A stretch of DNA of 12,747 nucleotides. Source: Bacteroidota bacterium. Lineage in GTDB: Bacteria; Bacteroidota; Bacteroidia; Chitinophagales; Chitinophagaceae. Position 1 is the first letter of the stretch. The number at the start of each line of letters is the position of its first letter. Below are positions 1 through 7,015 of this stretch, piece after piece. Where the stretch lies: the NCBI GenBank assembly GCA_025361325.1, contig JANYAL010000162.1:1-12747 (forward strand), in the 5' to 3' direction. Under the pieces are notes generated by a model. It worked only from the letters and a program-made list of their open reading frames with translations, was not told the origin of the DNA and made no database searches. The translations under genes were made by a program, and so were the position numbers.

Positions 1-144
1 GGCCAATAAAATTTTAATGTGAGCCTTAATTTGAATATTGATAGCTATATTTTCTTATAGTATAATAAGACTAGTTGTTAACCTATTTTAATGGTTTTAA
101 CATTGTTCTAACAAATACTATCATAATGTATTGTATTTAAAAAT

Positions 145-2403
145 ATGAATTTTTTTTTACTCATATTAGCAACAATACCCATGATCTGTGCAAAGGGCCA
201 GGTCAGGATCAGTGGTCACATCACGGATACGAAGAATAAACATGTAGCCGGGGCCAGCATATCTATTAAAAACAGTTATGACGGGGCCACTTCTGATTCT
301 GCCGGACACTATTCCTTCATCACTTCAGAGAAAGGTGAGCAGATATTATTGGTAAGCATCATCGGATATACTCCGGTGGAACAAAAGATCAATATCACAG
401 CACAGTCTCTATTGGTCAATGTATCCATAAAAGAACTCATTACCGAATTGAAAGCAGTGGTGATCTCTGCCGGTTCATTTGTAGCGAGTGACCGGAACAA
501 AGGAGCGGTGCTGAATTCGCTTGACATTGTTACCACGCCCAGTGCCAACGGCGATGTGACCAGTGCATTCAAGACGCTGCCGGGAACCCAACAGGTTGGG
601 GAAAGCGAAGGATTGTTCGTCCGCGGGGGATCTGCAACAGAGACCAAGATCTATATGGATGGCAACCTGGTGAATAATTTCTTTTACAGCAGTACCCCGG
701 GGATTGCCACCCGGGGAAGATTCAACCCTTTTTTGTTCAAAGGAACGGTATTCAGCTCAGGCGGGTATTCAGCTTTGTATGGACAGGCGCTTTCCGCGGC
801 TCTGTTACTGGAGAGCAACGACCTGCCGGAAAGGACACAGGCCGACCTGGCTCTTTCAGTGGTGGGAGTAGGTGGAGGGATCCAGCACCTGTCGAAGGAT
901 AAACGTTCATCCTGGGGGGTATCTGCTAATTATACGGATCTCTGGCTAGCCTTCAAATTGAATACATTCAAACAGGATTTTTTTGACAGACCCGTCGCCA
1001 GCCAGGGTGATGCCAACTTCCGCATCAAGACAAAGAACGGAGGGTTCATAAAATATTACGGATATATCAGCTCCAATAAAACCGGATTCAGAGACAGCGA
1101 TATTGATTCGGCCGTGCTGAAAGATGCATTTATTATCGACAACCTGAATACCTATCAGAACATCAACTGGAAAGAGAACATCGGCAAGGGATGGAAAATT
1201 AATACGGGCATCAGTTTCAGCACCAATAAGGATGATATTATCAATGAGCTGCAGGATGGGGGTAATGTGAAACAGGTGATCATCACTCCTTCTTTTTATG
1301 CGTTTAAGAATTTTAACCTCAATAATAAAGCAACCTATGGCCAGGCGCGGTTTGTACTGGAGAACAAACTGGGCGGCCTGAATGCTATACGCTTTGGCAG
1401 CGACTATTTTTACAGTAATGAGAAGACGAGCTACACCTTGTATAACGGAACTACTTTCAGTGAGACGGTAAAGGATAACCTGGCAGCTTTCTTTGGGGAA
1501 ACGGATGTTTATCTCACCAACAATCTGGCGGCAAAGATCGGGGGCCGCCTGGAGCATTCTGATATCATCGGCAAATGGAACGTTGCCCCCAGGCTTTCAT
1601 TCGCATATAAATTCAAGGACAACAGCCAGGCCTCTTTTGCCTATGGTATTTTTTATCAGAACCCGGAAAGGAAATATTTACCCCCCCAGGCAGGACTGGA
1701 TTATTCCAGGGCCACGCATTATATCCTGCAATATCAGAAGCTCAGCAACCTGCAGACCTTCCGCCTGGAAGCATTCTATAAAAAATATGATGCCCTGTAT
1801 AAATTGGCCTATGACAATAACGGGAGGGATATTGCAGCGAACAACGCGGGTTATGGTGATGCCAGGGGTATTGAACTCTTCTGGCGCGATAAGAAGACCA
1901 TTAAAAACGTGGATTACTGGGTATCCTATTCCTACCTGGATACCAAGCGGGATTTTTTGAATTATCCAACAGCTATTCAGCCGCCTTTTGCAACAAACCA
2001 TACCGCATCATTTGTATTCAAACGTTTCGTACTACCCTGGAAGACAGGGTTTAATCTCAGTTATAATTTCGCAACCGGGCGGCCCTATTACCGCATCGCT
2101 TATGATTCGCTCCAGGCCAAATACACCATAACGGATCAGGGTAAGACCATCAATTACAATAGCATGAGCATCAGTGTGAATTATCTGCCCAACCTGGGTA
2201 AGAAGAACACCCGCACTTTTTTGGTATGGGTGCTGGGGATTAACAATGTGCTGGGCCAACAACAGGTGTATAATTATAATTATTCTAATGACGGTTCCAG
2301 GAAAGTGGCGGTCACGGCGCCCAGTAAACGATTCATATTCATCGGTGCTTTCTTCAGTTTTGGGATCGACCGTACTCAGGATGCAATAAACAATAACTTA
2401 TAA
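145..2403 (+). CDS. TonB-dependent receptor-type outer-membrane protein with N-terminal carboxypeptidase-regulatory-like domain
   Basis: Predicted outer-membrane beta-barrel that would import an unidentified ligand using TonB energy. Residues 1-19 are a hydrophobic signal peptide ending near AKGQ; it is unusual in lacking Lys/Arg at the very N-terminus. Residues 21-102 match the carboxypeptidase D regulatory-like fold (ISGHITDT, then VAGASISIK, GHYSF, SIIGY). A TonB-box-like stretch (VVIS, about 105-108) follows. The plug is about 115-225, with the characteristic LPGTQQ, LFVRGG and KIYMDGN blocks and YGQALSAALLLES near its end. Residues 230-752 are alternating aromatic/polar barrel strands; the last strand is near IFIGAFFSFGID, with about ten residues after it. 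At 752 aa it is short compared with SusC-type receptors (about 1000 aa), and no SusD partner lies nearby, so glycan import of the Sus kind is not indicated. An in-frame stop at 124-126 rules out an upstream start. The substrate cannot be read from sequence. Confidence 0.9.
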   Translation: MNFFLLILATIPMICAKGQVRISGHITDTKNKHVAGASISIKNSYDGATSDSAGHYSFITSEKGEQILLVSIIGYTPVEQKINITAQSLLVNVSIKELITELKAVVISAGSFVASDRNKGAVLNSLDIVTTPSANGDVTSAFKTLPGTQQVGESEGLFVRGGSATETKIYMDGNLVNNFFYSSTPGIATRGRFNPFLFKGTVFSSGGYSALYGQALSAALLLESNDLPERTQADLALSVVGVGGGIQHLSKDKRSSWGVSANYTDLWLAFKLNTFKQDFFDRPVASQGDANFRIKTKNGGFIKYYGYISSNKTGFRDSDIDSAVLKDAFIIDNLNTYQNINWKENIGKGWKINTGISFSTNKDDIINELQDGGNVKQVIITPSFYAFKNFNLNNKATYGQARFVLENKLGGLNAIRFGSDYFYSNEKTSYTLYNGTTFSETVKDNLAAFFGETDVYLTNNLAAKIGGRLEHSDIIGKWNVAPRLSFAYKFKDNSQASFAYGIFYQNPERKYLPPQAGLDYSRATHYILQYQKLSNLQTFRLEAFYKKYDALYKLAYDNNGRDIAANNAGYGDARGIELFWRDKKTIKNVDYWVSYSYLDTKRDFLNYPTAIQPPFATNHTASFVFKRFVLPWKTGFNLSYNFATGRPYYRIAYDSLQAKYTITDQGKTINYNSMSISVNYLPNLGKKNTRTFLVWVLGINNVLGQQQVYNYNYSNDGSRKVAVTAPSKRFIFIGAFFSFGIDRTQDAINNNL

Positions 2404-2433
2404 ACCCCATTTAAATATTAAATACTTTATAGC

Positions 2434-2760
2434 ATGTCTTACAATCAAACTCCTCCCGAAGGAAAGGATCCAGCTCTGTGGGAGATTGCACAAAAAAGGG
2501 CCAGTTTTAAAACCCATGCCATGGCGTATCTCATCGTTAACCTTTTTCTATGGGGCATCTGGTATTTTACGGGGAATTCAAACCTCAATATGGACGCTGA
2601 TGTATGGCGCGGGAGCCATTATCCATGGCCTATCTGGACAACCCTGGGATGGGGTGTAGGCCTGGCTTTTCATTTTGCCGCCGCCTATGTTTTTCCCAAA
2701 GTAAATTCCGTTGAGCGGGAGTATGAGAAACTGAAGAATCAAAAACAAAAACAACTATAA
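2434..2760 (+). CDS. 2TM domain-containing small membrane protein
   Basis: A 108-residue protein matching the 2TM domain family common in Bacteroidota. An N-terminal amphipathic segment (about 14-27, ALWEIAQKRASFKTH) leads into a first membrane helix (about 28-46, ending LFLWGIWYF). A polar loop with a Trp/Pro-rich stretch (HYPWPIW) leads into a second helix (about 66-86) with the family GWGVGLAFH signature. The C-terminus is a charged tail rich in Lys and Gln. In other proteins this domain is often attached to LytTR or histidine-kinase signalling modules, but here it stands alone. It starts 30 nt after the receptor stop and ends 11 nt before the next gene, so the three are probably cotranscribed. 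Its molecular function is not known; a link to the receptor is only inferred from position. Confidence 0.85.
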   Translation: MSYNQTPPEGKDPALWEIAQKRASFKTHAMAYLIVNLFLWGIWYFTGNSNLNMDADVWRGSHYPWPIWTTLGWGVGLAFHFAAAYVFPKVNSVEREYEKLKNQKQKQL

Positions 2761-2771
2761 AAAAATAAATA

Positions 2772-3416
2772 ATGAAAAAATCATTCCTTCTTTCCGTATT
2801 GATCCTGGGTTCCTTTGCCGGCTTTTCTCAAAGTGACCGGTATGTAAGTGCCATGCAAAAGAACATTGCCGCAATCGACTCCAGCTTTCGCAACCCTCCC
2901 ACCCTGCTAGGACTGTCCAACAACTTCGAGCGCATCGCCAACGCAGAAAAGACGCAGTGGTTGCCGTATTACTATGCCGCCTTATGCCAGGTGAATTATG
3001 GATTCATGGAGCAGGACAAGGATAAAGTGGATGGTATTGCCGACAAGGCAGCTGAACTGATCCATAAAGCAGATTCCCTGGCCCCTAAGAATTCGGAGAT
3101 CTCCTGCATCAAAAGCATGATCGCAAGCTGCCATATGATGGTGAATCCGATGCAACGGTATATGGAATACGGTGCTGAGAGCGGGACCAACCTGGACAAT
3201 TCAATAGAACAGGATCCAACTAACCCAAGGCCTTACCTGCTGAAGGGGCAGGGGTTGCGTTATACCCCTGAACAGTTTGGGGGTGGCTGCGCTACCGCAA
3301 AACCGGTTTTGCAGACCGCGCTGGATAAATTCGTCACTTTCAAACCAGCAGGAGAACTTTATCCCACCTGGGGAAAGGACAGGGTAAACCAGCTTATGAC
3401 CGAATGTGCCAAATAA
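2772..3416 (+). CDS. Exported helical-repeat (TPR-like) protein of unknown function
   Basis: A 214-residue protein with a clear signal peptide (MKKSFLLSVLILGSFAGFSQ, cleavage near residue 19-20), so it is periplasmic or otherwise exported. The mature part is mostly alpha-helical. It has TPR-like pairs around 62-103 (WLPYYYAALCQVNYG, then DKAAELIHKADSLAPKNSE) and again at 138-160 (LDNSIEQDPTNPRPYLLKG). The DSLAPKNSE and EQDPTNPRPY stretches look like ends of TPR units. No catalytic motif is visible. Five Cys (72, 112, 120, 173, 212) are present in the mature region and could form disulfides. It follows the 2TM gene by 11 nt and is followed by a strong hairpin at 3425-3456, making it the last gene of the receptor group. 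TPR-like is a structural guess from helix pattern; the role is unknown. Confidence 0.8.
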   Translation: MKKSFLLSVLILGSFAGFSQSDRYVSAMQKNIAAIDSSFRNPPTLLGLSNNFERIANAEKTQWLPYYYAALCQVNYGFMEQDKDKVDGIADKAAELIHKADSLAPKNSEISCIKSMIASCHMMVNPMQRYMEYGAESGTNLDNSIEQDPTNPRPYLLKGQGLRYTPEQFGGGCATAKPVLQTALDKFVTFKPAGELYPTWGKDRVNQLMTECAK

Positions 3417-3424
3417 ATACTACC

Positions 3425-3456
3425 GGGGGAAACGTCTGTTTGCAGGCGTTTCCCTC
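3425..3456 (+). terminator. Strong stem-loop ending the receptor/2TM/TPR-like operon
   Basis: Two arms, 3427-3438 (gggaaacgtctg) and 3443-3454 (caggcgtttccc), pair over 12 bp with one G-T wobble around a four-base loop (tttg). A further G-T and G-C pair at the base gives 14 bp. The hairpin begins 8 nt after the stop at 3416 and is followed by pyrimidine-rich tctcatttcattc rather than a pure T run. Position and stem strength support a transcription terminator, though some read-through into the gene at 3480 is possible. Confidence 0.75.
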
Positions 3457-3479
3457 TCATTTCATTCAAAACAATCAGC

Positions 3480-4073
3480 ATGGAAGCAGAAAATCAACTG
3501 ACTGAACAGGAAAGCCTCAAATTGATTAATGAAATGATCAGCAAGGCCAAAAAGAGTTATGTGACCAAGGGAATTGCTTCCATGGTCTGGGGCGGGCTGA
3601 TAATCATCTGTAGCATTCTTACCTGGGCACAGATACAGTTCAGGTTCTACCTGGGTTTTGATATTTGGCTGCTGGTGTTGGCTGCGGTCATTCCCCAGGT
3701 GTTCTTTTCAATCAAGGAAAAAAGACAGAAAAATTTTGTGGGCCATGATGAACAAACCATGAATTACTTATGGAGCAGTTTCGGCATCTGTATTTTCATC
3801 CTTTCCTTCTATACCAGGTACAATGAAAATAACAGTGTTACCAGCCTGTATATGATGCTCTATGGCATCCCCACATTCATGACAGGTGGCATCTTTAAAT
3901 TCAGGCCTATGATCATGGGAGGCCTTATTTGCTGGATCCTGAGCGTGATATCCATTTTTACTCCGGTATCTGTAAACATGCTGTTCACAGCGGCCTGTGG
4001 GTTGTTCGCCTGGCTGATACCGGGCATCATACTCTGGATCAGGTATCAAAAGCAAGAGGGCTATCATGTTTGA
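3480..4073 (+). CDS. Six-helix membrane protein, probable partner of the adjacent winged-helix regulator
   Basis: A 197-residue integral inner-membrane protein with no signal peptide. A cytoplasmic-looking amphipathic N-terminus (about 7-30, LTEQESLKLINEMISKAKKS) precedes a conserved-looking WGG at the first helix. Predicted membrane helices are about 31-52, 57-77, 94-112, 118-138, 142-161 and 166-188. A basic loop (KEKRQK, 79-84) follows helix two. The N-terminal ESLKLINEMI...AKKS-WGG pattern resembles uncharacterised Bacteroidota membrane proteins often found next to small winged-helix regulators. Its stop overlaps the regulator's start by 8 nt, implying translational coupling. There are no transport or enzymatic motifs. 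I infer, without proof, that it senses or tethers something for the regulator. Confidence 0.8.
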   Translation: MEAENQLTEQESLKLINEMISKAKKSYVTKGIASMVWGGLIIICSILTWAQIQFRFYLGFDIWLLVLAAVIPQVFFSIKEKRQKNFVGHDEQTMNYLWSSFGICIFILSFYTRYNENNSVTSLYMMLYGIPTFMTGGIFKFRPMIMGGLICWILSVISIFTPVSVNMLFTAACGLFAWLIPGIILWIRYQKQEGYHV

Positions 4074-4359
4074 CGAACTGGATCCAATATTGCATTCCCA
4101 GTTGCGGCTGGCGGTCATGAGCCTCCTCATCAGCGTCAAAGAAGCAGAGTTCACCTTTTTAAAGGAAAAAACGAACTCCTCAGCCGGCAATCTGAGTGTA
4201 CAGATCAACAAGCTCAGGGAGGCAGGTTATATTGATGTAACAAAACAATTCAAGAACAATTATCCATTAACCATCTGTAAGATAACCAACAAAGGGATCG
4301 ATGCTTTTGAATTATATATCAAGGCGCTGCAGACTTATATGAACCCCGATACTCGTTGA
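4066..4359 (+). CDS. Winged-helix DNA-binding regulator (HTH_34/MarR-ArsR-like single domain)
   Basis: A 97-residue protein consisting of one winged-helix domain. It starts with the family hallmark LDPILHSQLRLAVMSLL (residues 5-21). A second helix (about 27-36, EAEFTFLKEK) and the recognition helix (about 38-53, SSAGNLSVQINKLREA) follow. The wing is GYIDVTKQFKNN...TICKITNKG (54-77) and the C-terminal helix (79-92) would serve dimerisation. This matches the stand-alone winged-helix family PF13601 (HTH_34). It has no effector domain, so its signal may come from the overlapping membrane protein. It lies 125 nt upstream of the ABC ATPase start with that operon's promoter in between, so the ABC operon is a natural but unproven target. 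No inverted-repeat operator stands out in 4360-4484. Confidence 0.88.
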   Translation: MFDELDPILHSQLRLAVMSLLISVKEAEFTFLKEKTNSSAGNLSVQINKLREAGYIDVTKQFKNNYPLTICKITNKGIDAFELYIKALQTYMNPDTR

Positions 4360-4461
4360 CATCAATAATAACTGCTTGTTATCGCCAGAATCAATCTCAG
4401 CACTCCCTCAATAAATAAGGCTCGTCCCCAAGTTTTAAAATGTTTCTTCATTCATCCTTTT

Positions 4462-4469
4462 TACCTTTG
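4462..4469 (+). promoter_or_regulatory. Bacteroidota-type -7 promoter element upstream of the ABC operon
   Basis: tacctttg matches the Bacteroidota sigma-factor -7 consensus TAnnTTTG at every fixed position. It would start transcription near 4473-4477, giving a short leader of roughly 10 nt before the ATG at 4485. A matching -33 TTG is not evident; the region about 20-25 bp upstream is only T-rich (ttttaaaatgttt). Its placement inside the first 15 codons of the longer ATPase reading frame argues against a start at 4440. Confidence 0.55.
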
Positions 4470-4484
4470 TGCATATTTTTCTGC

Positions 4485-5417
4485 ATGTCATCAATTATCA
4501 GGGTTAGTCATATTTCCAAACAATTTAAGGAGATCAAAGCAGTCGATGACCTGTCCTTCCGTGTGGAGGAAGGGGATGTATATGGTTTCCTCGGACAGAA
4601 CGGGGCAGGCAAATCCACCACCATTCGTATGCTGCTCACACTGGTTAGTCCAACTTCCGGCGATATAGAGATATTCGGGAAACGGCTTTCAGGCCATCGA
4701 AAGGATATCCTGCAACAAGTAGGGGCTGTCATTGAGAAACCCGACCTCTATAGATACCTTTCGGCCTACGACAATCTGGCCATCTTCGCAAAACTGAGCG
4801 GCATACGTCCTGAACGGGACACGCTGATGAAGCAACTCGATATGGTAGGGCTCGCAGAACGTGCTAACAGCAAAGTGAAGACCTTCAGCCAGGGCATGAA
4901 ACAACGGTTGGGCATCGCCGTAGCACTGGTGCATGACCCACGGCTGATTATACTGGATGAGCCGACGAACGGCCTCGATCCGCAAGGAATTGCGGATATA
5001 CGCAGCCTGCTCATCCGGCTTAGCCGGGAAATGGGAAAGACCTTGCTGGTTTCCTCCCATTTATTAAGTGAGATTGAACTGGTGGCCAACCGGATACTGA
5101 TCATTGACAAAGGAAGGAAAGTGGTAGAAGGCAGTGCTACTGAATTGCTCGACCCTTCCCGGACAATAGTCCAGGTAGAGACAACGGATAATACTGCTGC
5201 ACGCAATAAACTGGTAACGACAGGCTGGGCCGCTTGTTTGCAGGAAAGTAGTGCCACACTACGGTTGCAGATGAACAAAGCCGATATCCCCGTCCTGACA
5301 AGTGACCTCGTGGGTCTGGGTATTTCTGTTCAATCCATTCAGCCCCGGCATTCCTTAGAGGATTATTTTCTTTCACTAACAACTCCCAACATACATGTGG
5401 ACACTGTTACAAATTGA
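4485..5417 (+). CDS. ABC transporter ATP-binding protein (BcrA/ABC-2 exporter type)
   Basis: Cytoplasmic ATPase that would power the permease encoded next. Numbered from the start at 4485 (310 aa): Walker A GQNGAGKST at 37-45, signature FSQGMKQRL at 134-142 (a variant of LSGGQ usual in this subfamily), Walker B LIILDEP at 154-160, D-loop NGLDP at 162-166 and switch His192 in SSH. At the Q-loop position the sequence reads VGAVIEKP, with Glu84 where Gln is usual; Glu here is common among BcrA/drug-export-like ATPases. Residues about 225-310 form a C-terminal extension typical of ABC-2 ATPases. The frame is open from an ATG at 4440, but the added 15 residues overlap the promoter element at 4462-4469, and family alignments begin at IIRVSHISKQF. 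The gene overlaps the permease by 23 nt. Confidence 0.93.
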   Translation: MSSIIRVSHISKQFKEIKAVDDLSFRVEEGDVYGFLGQNGAGKSTTIRMLLTLVSPTSGDIEIFGKRLSGHRKDILQQVGAVIEKPDLYRYLSAYDNLAIFAKLSGIRPERDTLMKQLDMVGLAERANSKVKTFSQGMKQRLGIAVALVHDPRLIILDEPTNGLDPQGIADIRSLLIRLSREMGKTLLVSSHLLSEIELVANRILIIDKGRKVVEGSATELLDPSRTIVQVETTDNTAARNKLVTTGWAACLQESSATLRLQMNKADIPVLTSDLVGLGISVQSIQPRHSLEDYFLSLTTPNIHVDTVTN

Positions 5418-6276
5418 GTTGTTCAAAATATTCCGAAAGCCAAGGACCTATCTTGCTTTTGCCATCATAGCTGCCTTTGTATTTTTGATACAGCTGGGGT
5501 TACTGGTCAATGGCAGGGATTGGATGAAATTCATGATGGGCTCTTTGGATGAGATGATGGACATTGAGTATTCTAAACTGATCAACGGTTATGCTGTATG
5601 TTATTTTGTACTTAACCTGTTACTGGTACATGTTCCGATTCTGGTGGCCCTGGTTGCCGGTGATATCGTATCCGGCGAGGCCAGTATGGGAACATTAAGA
5701 CTGCTGGCAGCAAAACCCGTCAGCCGCACACAGATCATTCTGGCCAAATATTTTGCAACAGGAGCCTATGTATTTGCCTTGTTGGTGTGGATAGCGGTCA
5801 TTTCATTGGTCGTTAGCCTTGCTGCATTTGGGGCGAATGATTTGGTGGTGGCCAAGGAAAAATATTACCTGCAGGTAGAAGCATCCGATGTATTATGGAG
5901 GTATTTCAGCGCATTCGGTTTTGCCTTCATCGCCATGATGGTAGTGGCCGCCATTTCTCTGTTATTATCTACACTGTCCGAGAATTCCATCGGGCCCATT
6001 GTGGCAACAGTTGGTATAATAATTGTTTGTACCCTGGTCAGTGAAATGGAGATTCCTATTTACCAGAAATATATCAAACCCTACCTCTTTACCACCTACA
6101 TGCTTGGATGGAAAGGTTTTTTCTATATCGGGTCCGATGCAGAGAACCAGACCATCAAAGGTTCGGTAGAGAATCTTCCGGCCATATTAAGAAGTATTGC
6201 CGCCTTATTGGCCTATATAATTTTGCTGGTGTCCGCTTCTGTATATATTTTCCGTAAAAAAGACATCCTTTCATGA
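5395..6276 (+). CDS. ABC-2 type transporter permease
   Basis: Inner-membrane subunit of the exporter powered by the preceding ATPase. The 293-residue protein begins with the common LLQIELFKIFRKPRTY amphipathic entry. Predicted membrane helices are about 19-38, 66-89, 118-145, 170-193, 199-217 and 263-285. The conserved cytoplasmic coupling segment is at 89-120 (GDIVSGEASMGTLRLLAAKP, then SRTQIILAKYF), diagnostic of ABC-2 permeases. A long loop lies between helices 5 and 6. The start at 5395 lies inside the ATPase gene (23-nt overlap), and the next gene begins 1 nt after the stop, so all three should be translated together. Only one permease gene is present, so it probably works as a homodimer. 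Families with this layout export antibiotics, lipids or other hydrophobic compounds; the cargo cannot be determined here. Confidence 0.9.
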   Translation: MWTLLQIELFKIFRKPRTYLAFAIIAAFVFLIQLGLLVNGRDWMKFMMGSLDEMMDIEYSKLINGYAVCYFVLNLLLVHVPILVALVAGDIVSGEASMGTLRLLAAKPVSRTQIILAKYFATGAYVFALLVWIAVISLVVSLAAFGANDLVVAKEKYYLQVEASDVLWRYFSAFGFAFIAMMVVAAISLLLSTLSENSIGPIVATVGIIIVCTLVSEMEIPIYQKYIKPYLFTTYMLGWKGFFYIGSDAENQTIKGSVENLPAILRSIAALLAYIILLVSASVYIFRKKDILS

Positions 6277-6277
6277 T

Positions 6278-6985
6278 ATGATCGATCCAAAAAAATACTT
6301 CTGTTCGCTTTCACTATTATTGAGTCTGGCCTGTTGTGTAAGGGGGCAGGATGTTACCGCATTGGTTCAGCAGGTCAGGAACAAGCTGGACCAGGTGAAT
6401 GATTATGAAGCTGCCGGAAAAATGAAGACAAATGTTTCTTTTCTGAAAGTGCCGGTTGCCAGTGTTACCGTGTATTACAAAAAACCCGGAAAGCTTAAGA
6501 TAAAAAATGAAAAGGGATTTTCCTTCATCCCCCGGGGAGCCGTAAACATCAATATGAGCAATATTCTGAACAGCGGCAGTTTCACGGTACTGGATGCCGG
6601 TGCAGATAAGATCGGGAATACCATTGTTAAAGTGGTGAAACTGCTTCCGGATAATGATAATGCCGATGTGGTGTTGTCTACACTGTACATCGATGAAGCT
6701 AGGCTGCTGGTCCTTAAAGCAAAGACAACCACGCGTGATAATGGCAGTTATGAGCTTGAAATGAATTACGGAAAATATGCCCAATACGGGTTACCTGACA
6801 AAGTCATATTCTCGTTCAACACCAGGGAATACAAATTACCCAAAGGCGTTACTTTTGATTTCGCCGACGGTACAGAAAAGAATCCCGCCGACAAGGTAAA
6901 AAACAAAAAGGAAAAAGGGAAGGCCGAGATAGATATCAAGTCCTATGATATTAACAAGGGTGTTTTGGATGCTGTTTTCCAATAA
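6278..6985 (+). CDS. Exported LolA-like protein encoded with the ABC exporter
   Basis: A 235-residue exported protein. The N-terminus (residues 1-24) is a signal sequence ending ACCVRGQ. Cys19/Cys20 raise the idea of lipidation, but the lipobox is poor, so ordinary cleavage before Gln24 is more likely. The mature part resembles the LolA/outer-membrane-lipoprotein-sorting fold: an initial helix (25-41, DVTALVQQVRNKLDQ), then beta strands with YYKKPGKLKI (66-75), DAGADKIGNTIVKVVKLLP (106-124), TLYIDEARLLVLKAK (135-149) and YGLPDKVIFSF (170-180). A Lys-rich stretch (about 201-217) precedes the C-terminal helix. It starts 1 nt after the permease stop. Such proteins carry lipid-anchored or hydrophobic cargo across the periplasm, so a hand-off role for the exporter is plausible but inferred. 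It is too divergent to call it the housekeeping lolA. Confidence 0.7.
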   Translation: MIDPKKYFCSLSLLLSLACCVRGQDVTALVQQVRNKLDQVNDYEAAGKMKTNVSFLKVPVASVTVYYKKPGKLKIKNEKGFSFIPRGAVNINMSNILNSGSFTVLDAGADKIGNTIVKVVKLLPDNDNADVVLSTLYIDEARLLVLKAKTTTRDNGSYELEMNYGKYAQYGLPDKVIFSFNTREYKLPKGVTFDFADGTEKNPADKVKNKKEKGKAEIDIKSYDINKGVLDAVFQ

Positions 6986-7015
6986 GTTAACGCAAGGTAT
7001 ATTCCGGGTATCCCT

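Noticed and set aside
23..60. Small A/T hairpin with a following T run at the left edge
   Set aside because: The stem has only about five A/T pairs (aatat/atatt), too weak to call a terminator; no upstream gene end can be confirmed.
946..1557. Long minus-strand open frame opposite the receptor gene
   Set aside because: It lies entirely inside the well-supported receptor gene, shows no recognisable domain, and its composition is that expected of a frame shadow.
145..2403. SusC-type glycan import system
   Set aside because: The protein is about 250 residues shorter than usual SusC proteins and no SusD-like lipoprotein is present in the window.
3768..4211. Minus-strand open frame across the membrane protein and regulator genes
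   Set aside because: It spans two plausible plus-strand genes that show family motifs; its own translation has no coherent motif or membrane pattern.
4440..4484. Apparent N-terminal hydrophobic leader of the ABC ATPase
   Set aside because: These 15 codons overlap a perfect promoter -7 element, and ABC ATPases are cytoplasmic; the family-like sequence begins at 4485.
6278..6340. Lipoprotein signal in the LolA-like protein
   Set aside because: Residues before Cys19 (S-L-A) and Cys20 do not fit a proper lipobox; ordinary signal peptidase cleavage is more likely, though not certain.
6317..6784. Minus-strand open frame inside the LolA-like gene
   Set aside because: It overlaps a gene with signal peptide and operon position; the translation resembles no family.
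6986..7015. Terminator in the pdxA/LolA-like gap
   Set aside because: The only pairing seen (ggg/ccc with a three-base loop) is too short.
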